From Ctena decussata (Eukaryota > Mollusca > Bivalvia > Lucinida > Lucinidae), in NCBI GenBank assembly GCA_963989385.1, contig OZ022502.1:10865001-10929000 (forward strand): 64,000 nt of DNA. Direction: 5' to 3'. The notes beneath the pieces were generated by a model that was not told the DNA's origin, did not search any database, and saw only the letters and a program-made list of their open reading frames with translations. Each line of letters begins with the position of its first letter. Position 1 is the first letter of the stretch. Below, piece after piece: positions 10,179-22,364 of the stretch. The position numbers and the translations under genes were made by a program.

Positions 10179-12449
10179 ATGGCCAACATTTACCTATGTC
10201 AATTGTTAGTTAATTGTACAGAGTTACTCAATGGTACCTACATACCTGTAGATCAGTCTCAGTTCTGGAAATCTATTGGTAAAATCGGCATCAGTTACGC
10301 ATACAAAAAATCCATTCCTATGGAAGTGTTATTGGATGACGGTTCCGTTTCAGTGAGCTTGTCTGACGTTTTAGGCAAATGGCAGAACGATTTTAGGTCA
10401 TTGTTCACTAGTGTTGGTCAGTCTAGCGACATTGGAACTGTCAATACTAATGACGATAACCTGCAAAATACGTATAATGACCATATTAATATTTTTGAGG
10501 TAAAGAAAGCCGTAGACGATGCAAAAATGGGCAAAGCTGCCGGTTTTGATAATATTCCGGTTGAAGTATTGAAAAATGACACAGCTATTTCATTTTTACA
10601 TATTTTATTCAACATTTGTTTCGATAATGGTATTGTACCGTCTGACTGGGGTAAATGCATGATTAACCCAATACCTAAGTCATCGACTACAGACAGGCGT
10701 GACCCCCTATCTTATAGAGGTATTAGTCTTGCTCCGGCTATGTATAAATTATACTGTTCTATCTTAAATAGGCGATTGTCTTCGTGGTCAGAGCAAAACG
10801 GTAAATTAACAGACGAACAGAATGGTTTTAGAAAAGGTAGAAGTACCACCGACCATATTCTATCTTTAACTAGTATTATTGATACCAGAAAAAAGTTAAA
10901 GAAGTCCACGTTTTGTGCTTTTATTGATTTTAGAAAAGCTTATGATACTATTAATAGGAATATTTTATGGAAACGACTCTCTAATATTGGCATTTCTGGT
11001 AAAATGTTTTCAGCAATTAAGTCACTATATTTGTCTGTTAGGTCTTGTGTCAGGGTAAATTCTTATAAGACGGACTGGTTTGATGTACAGTGCGGTCTCC
11101 GTCAAGGCTGTGTACTGTCTCCATTATTGTTTAATTTATTTATAAATGACCTAGCTGTCTACCTTAAGTCCCTAGATTTAGGAATTAGCTTAGGTGATGA
11201 AAAAATTAGTGTAATGTTATATGCTGATGATATCGTTCTATTAGCTGAATCTTCTGATGAACTGCAACTGTTGCTAAATGCTTTATATGACTGGTGTGGT
11301 CGAAATGATATGTCAGTCAACACTGCCAAAAGTAATGTTATGCACTTTCGGCCAAACTCTGTAGCAAGAACGGATATTGTGTTTTATTTTGGTAATGACA
11401 TTGTTGATGTGATAGATAGATATACATATTTAGGCGTTGTCTTAAACGAACATTTAGATTATAATATAATGGCTAAATGTGTTGCTCAGAGCGCCAGTCG
11501 AGCTTTAGGCTTACTCATTGCCAAATGTAAAAATATTGGTGGTGTCCCCTATGATGTTTTTACAAAATTGTACGATTCTGTTGTATGGCCTGTTATTAGT
11601 TATAGTGCTCCGATATGGGGATTTCGTTCGTACTCCTGCATAGACGCTGTACATAATAGAGCTATGCGGTTCTATTTAGGCGTAGGGAAATACACGCCCA
11701 ATGATGCTATCGCCGGCGAAATGGGCTGGAAACCGGCCATTGTGCGCCAATGGAAAAGTGTCGGCTTATATTGGTCAAAATTATCCACCATGAATAATGA
11801 TAGGTTAAATAAACGGGTGGCTCTCTGGGCCTCATTAAAAGCTGGTAGATCTTGCAAAAACTGGATATATTCGGTGTCAGACTTTTTAAATGGGAACGAT
11901 TTGACACAGTATGTTAATATTGCAGAAAGCATTCCTTCACATTCTACTTTTATCAGCAATGTTGAAACTACTGTATTCGAAAAATTCTTGACAAACTGGA
12001 ATAGTAGAATTAATTCCCATGTAGGTACCTCTGGCAAAGGCCGTAATAAGTTACGCCTGTACAAGCTTGTGAAAACTAATTTTAATGTTGAACAATATTG
12101 CAAAATGATAATGCCACCCAGTCATAGAGCAGCTTTCAGCAAATTTCGGTGTGGTGTGGCACCTATTAGAATCGAAACTGGTCGCTACGAAGGTTTAGCA
12201 GAAGATTTGCGTTTATGTCCGTTTTGCAGTATTTTAGAAAACGAAGTGCATGTGATACTGAAATGTCGTATGTATGACGATCTTAGAGAGACACTTTTTA
12301 TGAAGGCTCAAGATTGCGCACCCCACTTTAATTCAATGTCAGATGATAATAAGTTTGTATTTTTATTTTCCAATCCTGAGTTGGTCCGTGTTTGTGCCAA
12401 AACCTGCGCTGCAATACTTCAAAGAAGGCAACTTTTAACATGCAAATAA
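10179..12449 (+). CDS. LINE reverse transcriptase (uninterrupted 756 codons)
   Basis: The protein copies retrotransposon RNA into DNA at the target site. Fingers/palm motifs are in order: FRKGRSTTDHIL (about residue 217), the first catalytic Asp in FIDFRKAYD (about 247), GLRQGCVLSPLLFN (about 305), and the YADD box in MLYADDIVLL (about 345). The C-terminus has a Cys/His cluster, CPFC...H...C (about 679-695), common near the end of LINE proteins. Full-length relatives have an N-terminal endonuclease. None is present, and the first ~30 residues may be read from flanking DNA. No stop or frameshift is seen over 756 codons, so the insertion is young or constrained. The clade is not certain. It lies sense-oriented inside the putative first intron of the host gene. 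Confidence 0.9.
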   Translation: MANIYLCQLLVNCTELLNGTYIPVDQSQFWKSIGKIGISYAYKKSIPMEVLLDDGSVSVSLSDVLGKWQNDFRSLFTSVGQSSDIGTVNTNDDNLQNTYNDHINIFEVKKAVDDAKMGKAAGFDNIPVEVLKNDTAISFLHILFNICFDNGIVPSDWGKCMINPIPKSSTTDRRDPLSYRGISLAPAMYKLYCSILNRRLSSWSEQNGKLTDEQNGFRKGRSTTDHILSLTSIIDTRKKLKKSTFCAFIDFRKAYDTINRNILWKRLSNIGISGKMFSAIKSLYLSVRSCVRVNSYKTDWFDVQCGLRQGCVLSPLLFNLFINDLAVYLKSLDLGISLGDEKISVMLYADDIVLLAESSDELQLLLNALYDWCGRNDMSVNTAKSNVMHFRPNSVARTDIVFYFGNDIVDVIDRYTYLGVVLNEHLDYNIMAKCVAQSASRALGLLIAKCKNIGGVPYDVFTKLYDSVVWPVISYSAPIWGFRSYSCIDAVHNRAMRFYLGVGKYTPNDAIAGEMGWKPAIVRQWKSVGLYWSKLSTMNNDRLNKRVALWASLKAGRSCKNWIYSVSDFLNGNDLTQYVNIAESIPSHSTFISNVETTVFEKFLTNWNSRINSHVGTSGKGRNKLRLYKLVKTNFNVEQYCKMIMPPSHRAAFSKFRCGVAPIRIETGRYEGLAEDLRLCPFCSILENEVHVILKCRMYDDLRETLFMKAQDCAPHFNSMSDDNKFVFLFSNPELVRVCAKTCAAILQRRQLLTCK

Positions 12450-12830
12450 TGTCTTATTGTCGTAATAACGATGCTTTATAATTCCATTTCTTAAGTGTTT
12501 TACACTTAGTCTACATTTATCTTAAATTTGTATCAATATTTCTGTTTAACGTTGCTCAGTATTCAACTTGTAAGGAGGTGGGTATTATACATCCGCATGG
12601 CACATGTGGACCCCCGTATGCTCTTGGCACATGATTCTGTGAGATACGGGTGTGGTACGTGGAGTAGTATGCCTATATGACACTCCAGTACCAGTTCCAC
12701 GGTGAGTCAGTACATGATGACTCGCGGGATCGGTCTTCTGGTCCACTTGTGTGTTTGGTGGATGTACTTTATATGGTATTGGTAAGACTACTTCCTTGTT
12801 TAGTTGAAATTTCCTGTTAAAATGTTAGTC

Positions 12831-12832
12831 AT

Positions 12833-12872
<40 letters not shown>
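12831..12872. repeat. (ATTT)n microsatellite
   Basis: About ten perfect ATTT units in the presumed LINE 3' region. Confidence 0.9.
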
Positions 12873-12877
<5 letters not shown>

Positions 12878-13420
12878 TCCTAAACATATTGTTGTTTAGA
12901 TTTGCTCTGGGTCGGATGTGCCCTGTTTGTTGTCATGGTGGTTTCGGGGGCAAAAGACGTGCTGTCTGGACATTGGTTCCGCCACATGGTCTTTTGCCGT
13001 CCCTTATTCGATTATGGATGTGACTGGCACATAATATGTTCACATATCAAGTGTATGGTGTATTATATATATGATGTGTTTTATGGTTGCTCTGAGCCGG
13101 CTGTGCCTTGTGCGTCGACATGACGGATCCGGCGGGCGGGGAACCTTGGTTCTGGTATATGGTCTTTCCCGCCAGCCGGATTCAGTTTTGTGACCTGGTA
13201 AGGGATGCAGCCGGCACAGAGCACGCTCATATACTTTTTTATTTGAGTATGTTTGTAAATAGTAGACGTAGATAGTTTCTACTTATTGTCTTAATTCGTC
13301 TCTCATAGTTCATATTTGAACGGCAATTTTACTTTTTAGATAGATATAGAAAATGTATGAGTATATGTTTGTAGAATTGGTGAGACGTTAATAAACTAAT
13401 AAACTTACCTGTTAATCTTT

Positions 13421-13926
13421 TCATCTGAGTAAAAATGAAATCCACTTATTTATTAGTTGCGAAGAGAATTGATTGGTGATGAATAGGATTAATTTATCTA
13501 TAGAAACATGTCTTGTTTGTGATGCATATATGGGCATTGCTTATAGCTATTACATTAAATTGTGGCACTCCCCTTTACTTAAGCTGAAAATTTTGTAAAT
13601 TTTTGTACATGATTGAATAGACAAAAGCAAAAAATTGACATGATAAAATTCTGAAAGTCAGTTTCCAGTTATGTATTAGTTTGACAATACCAGCGGAGAA
13701 AAAAAAATCAATTTTATCACCAATAATAAATGAGATAATCTGCAAAATGACCTGTTTTATAGACAGCAAATAGCCTATACTTGTTCTTACGTTCGCTTGT
13801 CTGCGGTCATCTAGAACTTTGCTTTCTGTTTTGGTCTTTTAAATTCGGCCCAAAACCTTAAAGAGAAAGTAAAAATAGTTGTTATTGTTTTGTGTTCCGG
13901 TTGTCTGTCTATGCTTTCGTTCACCT
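13421..13926. other. intronic AT-rich DNA, nothing recognised
   Basis: No exon or repeat identified. A minus-strand frame at 13,575-13,769 shows no domain. Confidence 0.4.
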
Positions 13927-14149
13927 GGGGCCATATTTATAAAACGACTTAAGTGGTTGCTATGCTGTTGCTAAGGCTAAATTTCTATAAAGGAGCTTCC
14001 GTAAAACTATGAAATTTGCTCTGGAGGAACAGCCTTTTTTAGACTGTTCCTCCAGAGCAAATTTCACAGTTGTAGGGAATCTCCTTCATTGAAATTCAGC
14101 CTTAGCAACAGCATAGCAACCACTTAGTCGTTTTATAAATACGGCCCCT
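13927..14149. mobile_element. MITE, GGGGCCGTATTTATAAAACG family, copy 1
   Basis: Long imperfect arms start GGGGCC(A/G)TATTTATAAAACG and contain GCTATGCTGTTGCTAAGGCT and its complement. A second stem in the centre pairs GCTCTGGAGGAACAG with CTGTTCCTCCAGAGC. A second copy, with a different centre, is at 21,997-22,180. Confidence 0.85.
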
Positions 14150-14258
14150 GATGTGTGAGTGATGTTGTCATTGGGGTTGCTCAATGATCATCTGTCTGGG
14201 AAGAGCTGTTCGATCGGTTTACCGGGCCTGATACGGGAGAAACTGTGACAAACAATTA

Positions 14259-14473
14259 GGGGAGAGTCGTGTAACTTCGGACAGGCGGGTAAATTCGGAC
14301 ATACAATTGCAGACAGTGAAAATCCAGGTGAGACGGCTCATAATGAGCCGTTTCATCAGGAGTTTCTCTGTTTGGCCAGTTAATTTTTGTTTTAGTTCTA
14401 AACACCTCACATATAAAGGAAACAATGTCAGTGTCCGAAATTAACCGCTGTCCGAAGTTACCCGACTCTCCCC
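14259..14473. mobile_element. Tc1/mariner-style MITE with TA target duplication
   Basis: Ends are GGGGAGAGTCGTGTAACTTC and its near-complement, flanked on both sides by TA (14,257-58 and 14,474-75). The subterminal word TTCGGACA occurs twice near the left end and its complement twice near the right. 215 bp, non-coding. Confidence 0.8.
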
Positions 14474-14529
14474 TACTTTGGAAAAACAAAATACAAAACT
14501 TACCTTGGAAAGACAGGCCCACGATACAA

Positions 14530-15030
14530 CAACAACTCCACGTGTTTACCTAATATGGAGATTCTAGTTTGCACGATTCCTGGGCAAATTGTGACACAAA
14601 ATTACCTTGAAAAGAGATAAAAAATGATAAATACGGAGAAGGATAGAAATAAGAAGGTCGATTTCCAATCCCATGATAAAACAACTCATCATCCATATAC
14701 ATACTAAGTTTCAAGTTTCTAGCTTTTACATGCAAAACAGGGAAGAAAAAAAAATGGATAGAAAATAGAAGAAGAATAAGAGCAATGAACCTTAGTCTCA
14801 ATCCCGCGATATCAATTCATTCTACGTTTGAAGAATCTACCATGCATAGTTGCTGAGAAAACTAGGACAGACAATTTCCCTGAAAAGACGGAAACATGAA
14901 CAAATAAAGTGAGGAATAAGAGCATTGAGCCCGATCTCACAAGACAACTACTCATTGTCCATATGTATACCTCGTATCAAGATTATAGCTTCAACAGATC
15001 CTGAGAAAAATGACATAAAAGTCTTAGGAA
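14530..15030. repeat. degenerate tandem repeat, ~150-200-base unit
   Basis: About three diverged units share words such as AGATTCTAG/GATTATAGCTT, CCTGGAAAAGA-type blocks, AATAAGAGCA and CTCATCATCCATAT/CTCATTGTCCATAT. No coding content. Confidence 0.5.
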
Positions 15031-15071
15031 TTACAGACAGACCAAGTTTTTCAAAGCGAGACTGTAAAATA

Positions 15072-15103
15072 ATAATTATAATAATAATAATAATAATAAT
15101 AAT
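15072..15103. repeat. (TAA)n microsatellite
   Basis: About ten ATA/TAA units. Confidence 0.9.
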
Positions 15104-15659
15104 AGATATCATTCCTGTAACACTTTGTCAGCTTTACAGGGGCATATTTGCTTAGTTTGAGTAAATAAGTTGTCATCGAATTTTCATCGTTTATAGGCAT
15201 TTCTTAAATAGTTGCCAGATCAACACTTTTTTTGCAATATATTGCTGCAAGCATTTTGATACAGCGAGAAAACTTGTACACCTAAATTGCGACATCTGCG
15301 AAAGCCAACACTCAGCTCTGCCTACGCATACGCGCAGCCTGATCAGGATCAAAACACCTTTCAGGATCGGTTGATGCGCAAGGAGAAGACTAATTAGATT
15401 AAGCTGGCGTGAGTCGCCATTTTTGGCAATGACATAAGGCCCATTTTCTTGTAATATAGGCCAAACAATCCATGATGTATTATACAAGCTCTCTGTGTTC
15501 TAATCAATTTTCACATTTCTTGTAGGGTCATTAAAAGAGACGTAAAGGTATAGCGGGTGTTTTAAATGCTTCGATTTTTCATTACAAGTACTTTGAAATA
15601 GATTTTATGTCATTTTAAAGGCATTGTGACCTAAACGAGCCACATCTTGTCATTTCAAA

Positions 15660-15740
15660 CAATGTGGCAATCGTGGCAAGCAAAGGCTGCGATCAGACTG
15701 CACTTGAGTGCAGTCTGATAAGAGCCTTTACTTGTCACAT
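15660..15740. repeat. short fold-back
   Basis: GGCAAGCAAAGGCTGCGATC pairs with GATAAGAGCCTTTACTTGTC around GCACTTGAGTGC. It is of the same style as the inner module of the TGAGCCGCGACACGA MITEs. Confidence 0.5.
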
Positions 15741-15856
15741 CAGCCATCTATAGAACTGGTCCAAACCATACAGCCAACAGTGGGGCTTCTATAGGTCCGT
15801 TGTAAACGAAAAGAATGATCTGAATACGGTATCACATGACAAAACTGCGACTTTGT

Positions 15857-16063
15857 TGGATGGATGACTTTCGATTTTACACCCTTTTAACAATAACGTT
15901 ACATGTATTTCAGTTATACATGTATCAGGACGATGGAAGGGCGATAATGAAAGGCAGTGTGAAATGGAACCCCATTTGAAAAGATTTCCGCCTCCGGGTA
16001 TCGAACTTGGGCCCGCTAGGTCAGCAGGCCAGCGCTTATCAAGCCCACAGAGCTACCGGGGCT
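15857..16063 (-). mobile_element. tRNA-derived SINE, diverged copy
   Basis: It has the same body and tail as the SINE at 5,055-5,248, with the tRNA-like head at the right end (minus strand AGCCCCGGTAGCTCTGTGGG). The B box is degenerate, and a 12-base duplication TACATGTAT surrounds the ATTTCAGTTA word. Confidence 0.75.
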
Positions 16064-16264
16064 CGCTCGCTCGCCTCACCTTGTTAAAACGCAAATGATA
16101 TGGGGCCCAAAATGTACTTTACCGGAAACTGTCGTATTCGCGTTGCCCGACTCGTCATTATAGTTGACCTTGTGGGCGGAGAGTGAACATTCCCATACTC
16201 CCCGTACCACTCATTACTCTCCCAATTACCCCCACTTTCCCTTAACCAATATTTTATTTAGCCT

Positions 16265-16292
16265 CCTCCCCCCCCCCCCCCCCCCCCCCCCA
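16265..16292. repeat. poly-C run
   Basis: An uninterrupted run of about 24 C near 16,268-16,291 in a C-rich stretch (16,200-16,310). Confidence 0.9.
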
Positions 16293-16394
16293 CTCTCCCA
16301 CCCCAGCACCCTAGTACTAACTCTCCTTTAGCCATATCTAGCATATTTGTAAGTACAAGTTTTGGCGACAGTCCATATCAGAATTAAAATCTGA

Positions 16395-16570
16395 AAGAGT
16401 TCCTTCAAGAGCAGAGAATACATTCATAAGAAGGAACATGGGCCAGACTACGTAGTTTCGGCTAATAAAGCCTCTTCAGTGACCCTGACAATATCTGGTG
16501 ACGAAACCAGAGAAGAGCATACTGTAATTTCATAATCTCAATTGGACAGCCGATTCAAAGACTGATTAGT
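16395..16570. repeat. dispersed repeat B, copy 2
   Basis: It aligns with 6686-6862 and lies just beyond the C-terminal coding end of the minus-strand LINE at 16,690-18,345, so it may be part of that element's 3' end. Confidence 0.6.
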
Positions 16571-16689
16571 ATCAAAAAAGGTCCAAATAATATAACAGAA
16601 ACCTGTACACACATTAACAAAAATAAAAAAAATAAAAAAAAATAAAAAAAAAAGACTCTGCTAAAGTCTGATGAAAAGTATAGTCTTAT

Positions 16690-18345
16690 AGTCTACTCTA
16701 GTCTATCCCATAATCTTGCAAGGTCGTTGGGGTACCACACATAACTTTACAACGATCCCTGTCCTCCTAGTCATGTCTTCAGCTGTCTTAATGAGCTGGC
16801 AAAATCCATCCCTGTCATCACTTACAATCCCTTAATATTGTCTTCCTACCTCTTCTTTCGTCCGCCTTTTCTTTTTTTCTTTCACTGTGCCCTGGAGAAT
16901 TGTCTTTGCTAAGCCTGAAGGCCTTGAGACGTGACAAAACCACCTCATTTTCCGTTTCTTGACCAAGATCAGGAGTTCGTCATATTCTCAAATGTCTGCT
17001 TTGTTCTTTCTGCGAACATCCTCGTTAGTGACACGGTGCTTGCACGAGATGTTCAGTAACCTGCGATAGCATCTCCTCTCAAAGGTCTGCTTTCTTTTCT
17101 CTAACTCTGCTGTCAAGACCCATGACTCACAGGCATACACTAATATGGATATGACATGGGAACGCTCAATTTCACCTTTGATATAAGCGGTATGTTGTTA
17201 TCTCTTCGCATTAGCTTCAGAGCTGCAATGGCCTGTGCAATCCTTGAGAGAACCTTCATTTGAGACAATTGCTCCTAGTTACTTGAAGCTTGTAACTGTT
17301 CCAAGCTTCTATCCTTTGATCTTCCCCTCTATGCAATTGTCATTAGTTGGTCCTCTCAGCACTTACCTCCATCTTATACCTTGTGCAGGTTTTGTCGAGG
17401 CTTTCTACTAGGGCTTCTAGTTCCTGCTCTTCCTCAGCTAGAGCGTATGTCATCGACAAACCGCAGATTGCTAATGTTTCTGCCGCCTATGCTAACCTTT
17501 CCGTCATGTTCTTCCAGAGCACCAAACGTGATATGTTAGAGAAAAAAATGTTAAAGAGAGTAGATGAAAGAAGACATCCTTGTCTTACTTCAACTGTTGT
17601 TCTGAACCATTCTCCTGTCCTGCCATTCATCTGAACTGCGCTTACAGCCTTGCCGTGGAGGTGCTCAGTGGTGCAAACTAGACTTTGCATTGATTGTGGC
17701 CTATAAGGCCGTATGTCATACCCTGCCAAATGCTTTTCGAAATCTATGAACCCATGGTACAGATTCTGCTGATGTTGTAAGTACTTTTCACATAGGATTC
17801 GGAGGTTGAAGATCTGTTTTGTGGTGCTTCTTCCGGCTCTGAGCCCAGCCTGTTCTACAACGATAATTTCTTCAGCTTGGGGTTTGAGCCTGTTCAAGAT
17901 GACTTTAAGCATGATCTTGGATGACTGATGAGACTGATGGTTCTGTAGTTCTGGTAGAGCTATAGGTTGCCCTCTTTAGGGACTGTAATGGCTACTGAGT
18001 CCATGGGTTCGGCCATTCCCTTGTTCTCCAGATCTTGTTACATATCTCAGTCAAAATATCAATCATGTTCTCCCCGCCTGCGTGAACAAGTTCTGCTTAT
18101 TGTATATATTATCAACTCCGGCAGACTTCCTCTTTTTTCATTGCAGCTACTGCAACCTTAACTTTCTCCCGAAAGATCGGGTGTAGATCTTCTTCTGGGT
18201 GCTGAGTATCGTAGAGAACTCTATTGTCATCATAACTCTCATGGTTGTATAGCTTCGAGCAACATGCTGTTCATCTACTGAGATTCGTTTGTTCTTCTGA
18301 TAAACAATTCTAAGACTTGTCCTGGATAGTTGTGGATCTACCCTG
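16690..18345 (-). pseudogene. decayed LINE (RTE/jockey-like endonuclease-RT type)
   Basis: Minus-strand coding remnants keep reverse transcriptase order over 1.6 kb. GLRAGRSTTKQI and the palm segment GFIDFEK lie near 17,750-17,860, RQGCLLSSTLFNIF near 17,530-17,580, and a changed motif C, NLRFVDDI in place of FADD, near 17,450-17,475. Further downstream (17,000-17,120) lies an ERRCYRR-like segment typical of the C-terminal region. The frame is broken several times, and motif A is altered (FEKHLAGYD instead of FEKAFD), so it is inactive. The longest surviving frame is 17,487-17,912. Part of it recurs at 1-105. Confidence 0.8.
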
Positions 18346-19256
18346 CTTCTCTGAAGCAGAGAGAAAAAAGTAGAATAAAAATGCTAAGATTTAAGCTGAT
18401 GTAGTGGACATTTGTTTTTCAGCGAAACAATTATTGTACTTTTGAATGTAAATAATAAGGTCTTCCTTGTATTCGATTATTGATGACCTAAAAGTTTATC
18501 AGACCTCATGTGTCCATTTTAACCTTCAACATGAAGCAAAATGAATCGTTGTCCAGGTCATTAGAAGAGGTACCTTAAACTGAACATTCGACATAAGTTT
18601 GACTTAAACCATTATGCACATTTGCGCAGTCTGATGAGAGTCTATTTCGTTGCCTCAACAATCTATGGATCCTGAGAAATCTAAATAGCGGGCAGCGAAG
18701 ATTTTGATCGGGATGCGCAGTCTGATCTCAGTCTTCGATGTTCGCACATACTACAGAGTTCCTTTTTCACGATGCATCCAAAGTATTAAAGTTTTTATCT
18801 TGTCTTATAAATTTGGAACAGAGGCGAACCCTTAATCTGATAATTTCAAGGGGTTTTAAGCAAGGCCTTAGTTTGGGTATTTGTTGACGAGTGTTTCAAG
18901 ATTAATTGAATATTTCTTTAATACAAAAATCATAAACCACATCAAATACTTGCGTCTCCAAAACATACATTTAGGCACGATCGTGGTAGTACTTCGTAAC
19001 GTTGCGATTTTCCATACAGTTACTTTTAGAAATAGATTGCTAATTTATGAATAAATTATCATCCTAAGGAATAAGTTTTTAACGTTAGGGCAGAGTGTTA
19101 ACTACAGAATTAACATTCTGCCCAGAAAGTTAACCGTAAACTCTTCCCAGTGTTTACCATTCTGTCCTTCACGTTAACAATTATTATATTAAACTGTAGA
19201 TACTTTAAGGTTAGATTACAAGATGCGTGAGATTGTTAACTTATGTAATTGTTTTA
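18346..19256. other. intronic DNA with a diverged fold-back
   Basis: A weak fold-back of the GCGCAGTCTGAT type lies at about 18,610-18,745. A palindromic run of TTAAC/GTTAA words lies at 19,080-19,190. No exon recognised. Confidence 0.4.
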
Positions 19257-19740
19257 ACTTAAAGATTTACACCCTTGATATTAATAACAAAAAATGATTT
19301 GATGAAATATTTATGCAATGCCTCCGACATGATCTAACTATACATTTGAAATAGAGTTTATGTAATACTATTTGATAAAAGTGACTTTAAACAAAAAATA
19401 AGATAATTTTTTAAACAATCGCGGACAGCGGTCGAAATCACATTATTGGACAAAAATAATTTATTCGTACGTCACAATCACGTGCACGAATAAGAAAAAT
19501 ACCTGTACATGAGCACATGACACACGTGGTCAAAATCGATATTCTTACAGGCCGTGAGGAAATAGGTAATTTGCATTTTAATTTGAAGGTTATTTTTCAT
19601 TCCTCATTTATCGAAAAAACATGTATTTTCTCAAAATGTGTTCGGTTAATTATGAGACAATTACATATTGTCTTACGAAATTTTGTTAAAATATTTGTTT
19701 CTAAAAACATGAAATAAACGAGGGAGAAAATCTTTAAGTA
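19257..19740. repeat. dispersed repeat A, shorter copy
   Basis: It matches both flanks of 5706-6685 but is continuous across GGAAATAGGTAATTTGC, so about 460 bases present in the other copy are missing here. Confidence 0.75.
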
Positions 19741-21996
19741 GTCTACTCAAGTCAGTACTGTAGCTTTCTGCTCAAGTCAATACAGTAGCATCATCTAGAA
19801 AAGGTTTGCCCACTTGTTTCCAGGAGGTGGGGTGGTGGAGGCTATCCCTGGATGGCATAAATTGCATGCATAACTTCAAAACTTTAAGTAACATTTCAAG
19901 ACAGATTTTGTTTTCCTGCATATTCCGACCCAAGCATATGTTATCTTTAAGTGATTTATGTTTCAGCCGGCATATGCAATAAAACAAACAGAGCAAGCAC
20001 ACTTTGTAATTTGTTAAACCGGTTTCATTGATAACAAGAAACACCTTTAAAAAGATAATTGTCGAAGATGAAATTCGTTTTTAAACAACAACTTTAAGCG
20101 AATGATTGTAATCTATACGCCATGAATAACTGATAGAAAAAGAATGCAAGATTTCTCTTGAAATATGTACAACCATCGTAAACTTTATACCCGAAGTTAC
20201 CAAAAATAAAAATAAAGTAGTACGAAAGCAAAGCGAAAGAATACATTATCGTGATCAGCCTTGGTCGAGTTCGATTACAACTATTGTCTAGCGATAGTAT
20301 GTCATGGCAGAAGCGGGTCAACTCGGCCTGCTTTCTGTAAGCCTGGGGTCTTCACGGCTCCTGGGTCAACTCGGCCTCTATTCAGCTCGTCCGGGTCAAT
20401 TCGGCCTGCTGTCATTTGCATCCTCGCCCAAACCTACGAAGATGGGCTGCGCCAGGAATGAACGGAAACACAAGAAACGAATAGAGTTTGTTGGGTTGTT
20501 GATTTAATAAGAAGTCCTTCAAAATGGTGGACAAAACATGAATTGATATAAAGGGCAACCCAATAATCCCTCAACTATTAACTGCAACTGCAGCTAGACT
20601 ATGGTAACGGGACGTTCCGGGCCTACAATAATACAATGGCGCTGGGATAGCCGGACCAAGGTGCAGGGCAATTATATTTTAATTGTTTCCATAGTGCCGG
20701 AGTTTTAAGATTGGGGTCCTTTACCCTGTGAGATTTTCTGTAGTATAGGGTCGAAATAAGAGCAAGGTTGTTACCATCAGCTAATCATCACAGGCCTCTG
20801 AAATGTAAAAATTCCATTTCTGTAGGTGGGGGGTCGTGGATACAAATGACTGGCGCATAGATATATAACCATGCGGCACCATGGCCAAAACTGATGTTTT
20901 TCTTACTCATTTTCATACAACTTTGATATCCTAGTTTATTTGCCACCAGTAAGATTTAATGGCATGACTGAACTGCAAAAATACCGACACCTCACCAGGA
21001 GCTAGCTGTAACCGGGGGAACACTTATTAAAAGTCTATTTCTTAGCTTTTTCTGCCTCATATTTTCATGATTTTCCCTGACTTCGTTTGGCCCAATTGCT
21101 AAGGGAGTGAATTCGTGAGTTTGTGAGTGTGTGAGCGTATGTGCAATTGAGCGAATGAGTATCTGGCGCGGCAGATCGGAAGCGCGGTACGGTTATGGCT
21201 TTCATACTAGACCTTTAAATACACGATTGGAAAACTCGAGTACGCCTGATCTACGGCTGCTCAAACGGGTCATGAAATTTGCAAATACACTTTTCGTCAT
21301 TCGTTATTATTGAAAAAAAAACACGTCTATCCGCAAATAACGGCGATTAAATTAAAAAGGAAACGAAGCCAAAATAAAGTTTATATTCATAAAACGTCAT
21401 TTTAAAACTGTTTCTTTTCACAAATGGTAGATTGTGTTTATTATCCGCAATACAATAAAAACCCGGATGCAGGTCATGCATGCTCTGATATGTCTTCGAC
21501 AAACAACTGAACGTTGAATGCGGTCTCGTGCAGGTGAAGCCATGTGCAAATTTATAGGCAGCCAATACTGTTCTAAGTAGATTTACAAGGGTTGGTGTAA
21601 TGAAAATTTTCTTTAGTCCATTTTTTAAATAGTGAACTCATTACTAATTCTGTTATCACCATTATTAGTACTTGTATAACATGCTGTACCATTATAGCTT
21701 GCTCTTATATCTTACACATATCTCTCCTCCTCACTCAATTCTTATATCTCCGTTTTCCCCACCCCAGTAGTTTAGGTTCTGTAGGCCGTAATATGATACA
21801 GGGTACCTCTCTCCCTTCTTATATTCTTTCATTTAGCCACACATGTGTACTCCTGCACAACTCGTTTAGTATATTATTATTGATACGCCATATGTTATGT
21901 TTTCTGTATTCTGTATGCATGTACTCATATGTCAATATGTATTGACCTGAGTTTCATAAAGTGCTAGTTGAGTTGAGTTGTTATAATGAGGAATCT
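19741..21996. other. intronic DNA, 2.2 kb, no exon recognised
   Basis: A short word GGGTCAACTCGGCCT(G/C) is repeated three times at 20,318-20,412 at ~35-60-base spacing and keeps small frames open. Nothing else is identifiable. Confidence 0.4.
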
Positions 21997-22180
21997 GGGG
22001 CCGTATTCATAAAACGACTTAAGTGCTTGCTATGCTGTTGCTAAGGCTAAATTTCTTTGAAGGAAATTCCCTACAACTATGCAATTTGCAAATTTCATAG
22101 TTGTAGGGAATCTCCTTTATAGATATTCAGCCCTAGCAACAGCATAGCAACCACTTAGCTCGTTTTATAAATACGGCCCC
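21997..22180. mobile_element. MITE, GGGGCCGTATTTATAAAACG family, copy 2
   Basis: It has the same ends and GCTATGCTGTTGCTAAGGCT arms as 13,927-14,149. The central stem is shorter. Confidence 0.85.
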
Positions 22181-22364
22181 TGCACACTTCCCCCACCCTT
22201 TCCCCAAAACAAAAAGGAGAATAACAAAATAAAGTTGACAGCTTTTCCTTTTTGAGCCAAAATCTGTTTTGAAATGGAATGTTTTTTTTGTTTTTTTTGT
22301 ACAGAACAATATTCATGTCTGTCTGAAAAGATCGTTTTACTTGTTTCTGTTTCTCTGTTTTAAG

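Larger units (their letters stand above)
10150..13420 (+). mobile_element. 5'-truncated non-LTR retrotransposon (LINE)
   Basis: One open frame (10,179-12,449) encodes the reverse transcriptase. The following ~970 bases look like a 3' untranslated region: non-coding, with an ATTT repeat at 12,831-12,872 and AATAAA-like words near 13,390-13,400. No apurinic endonuclease is found upstream, so the copy is 5' truncated near 10,150. Exact ends and target duplication are not resolved. Confidence 0.7.
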
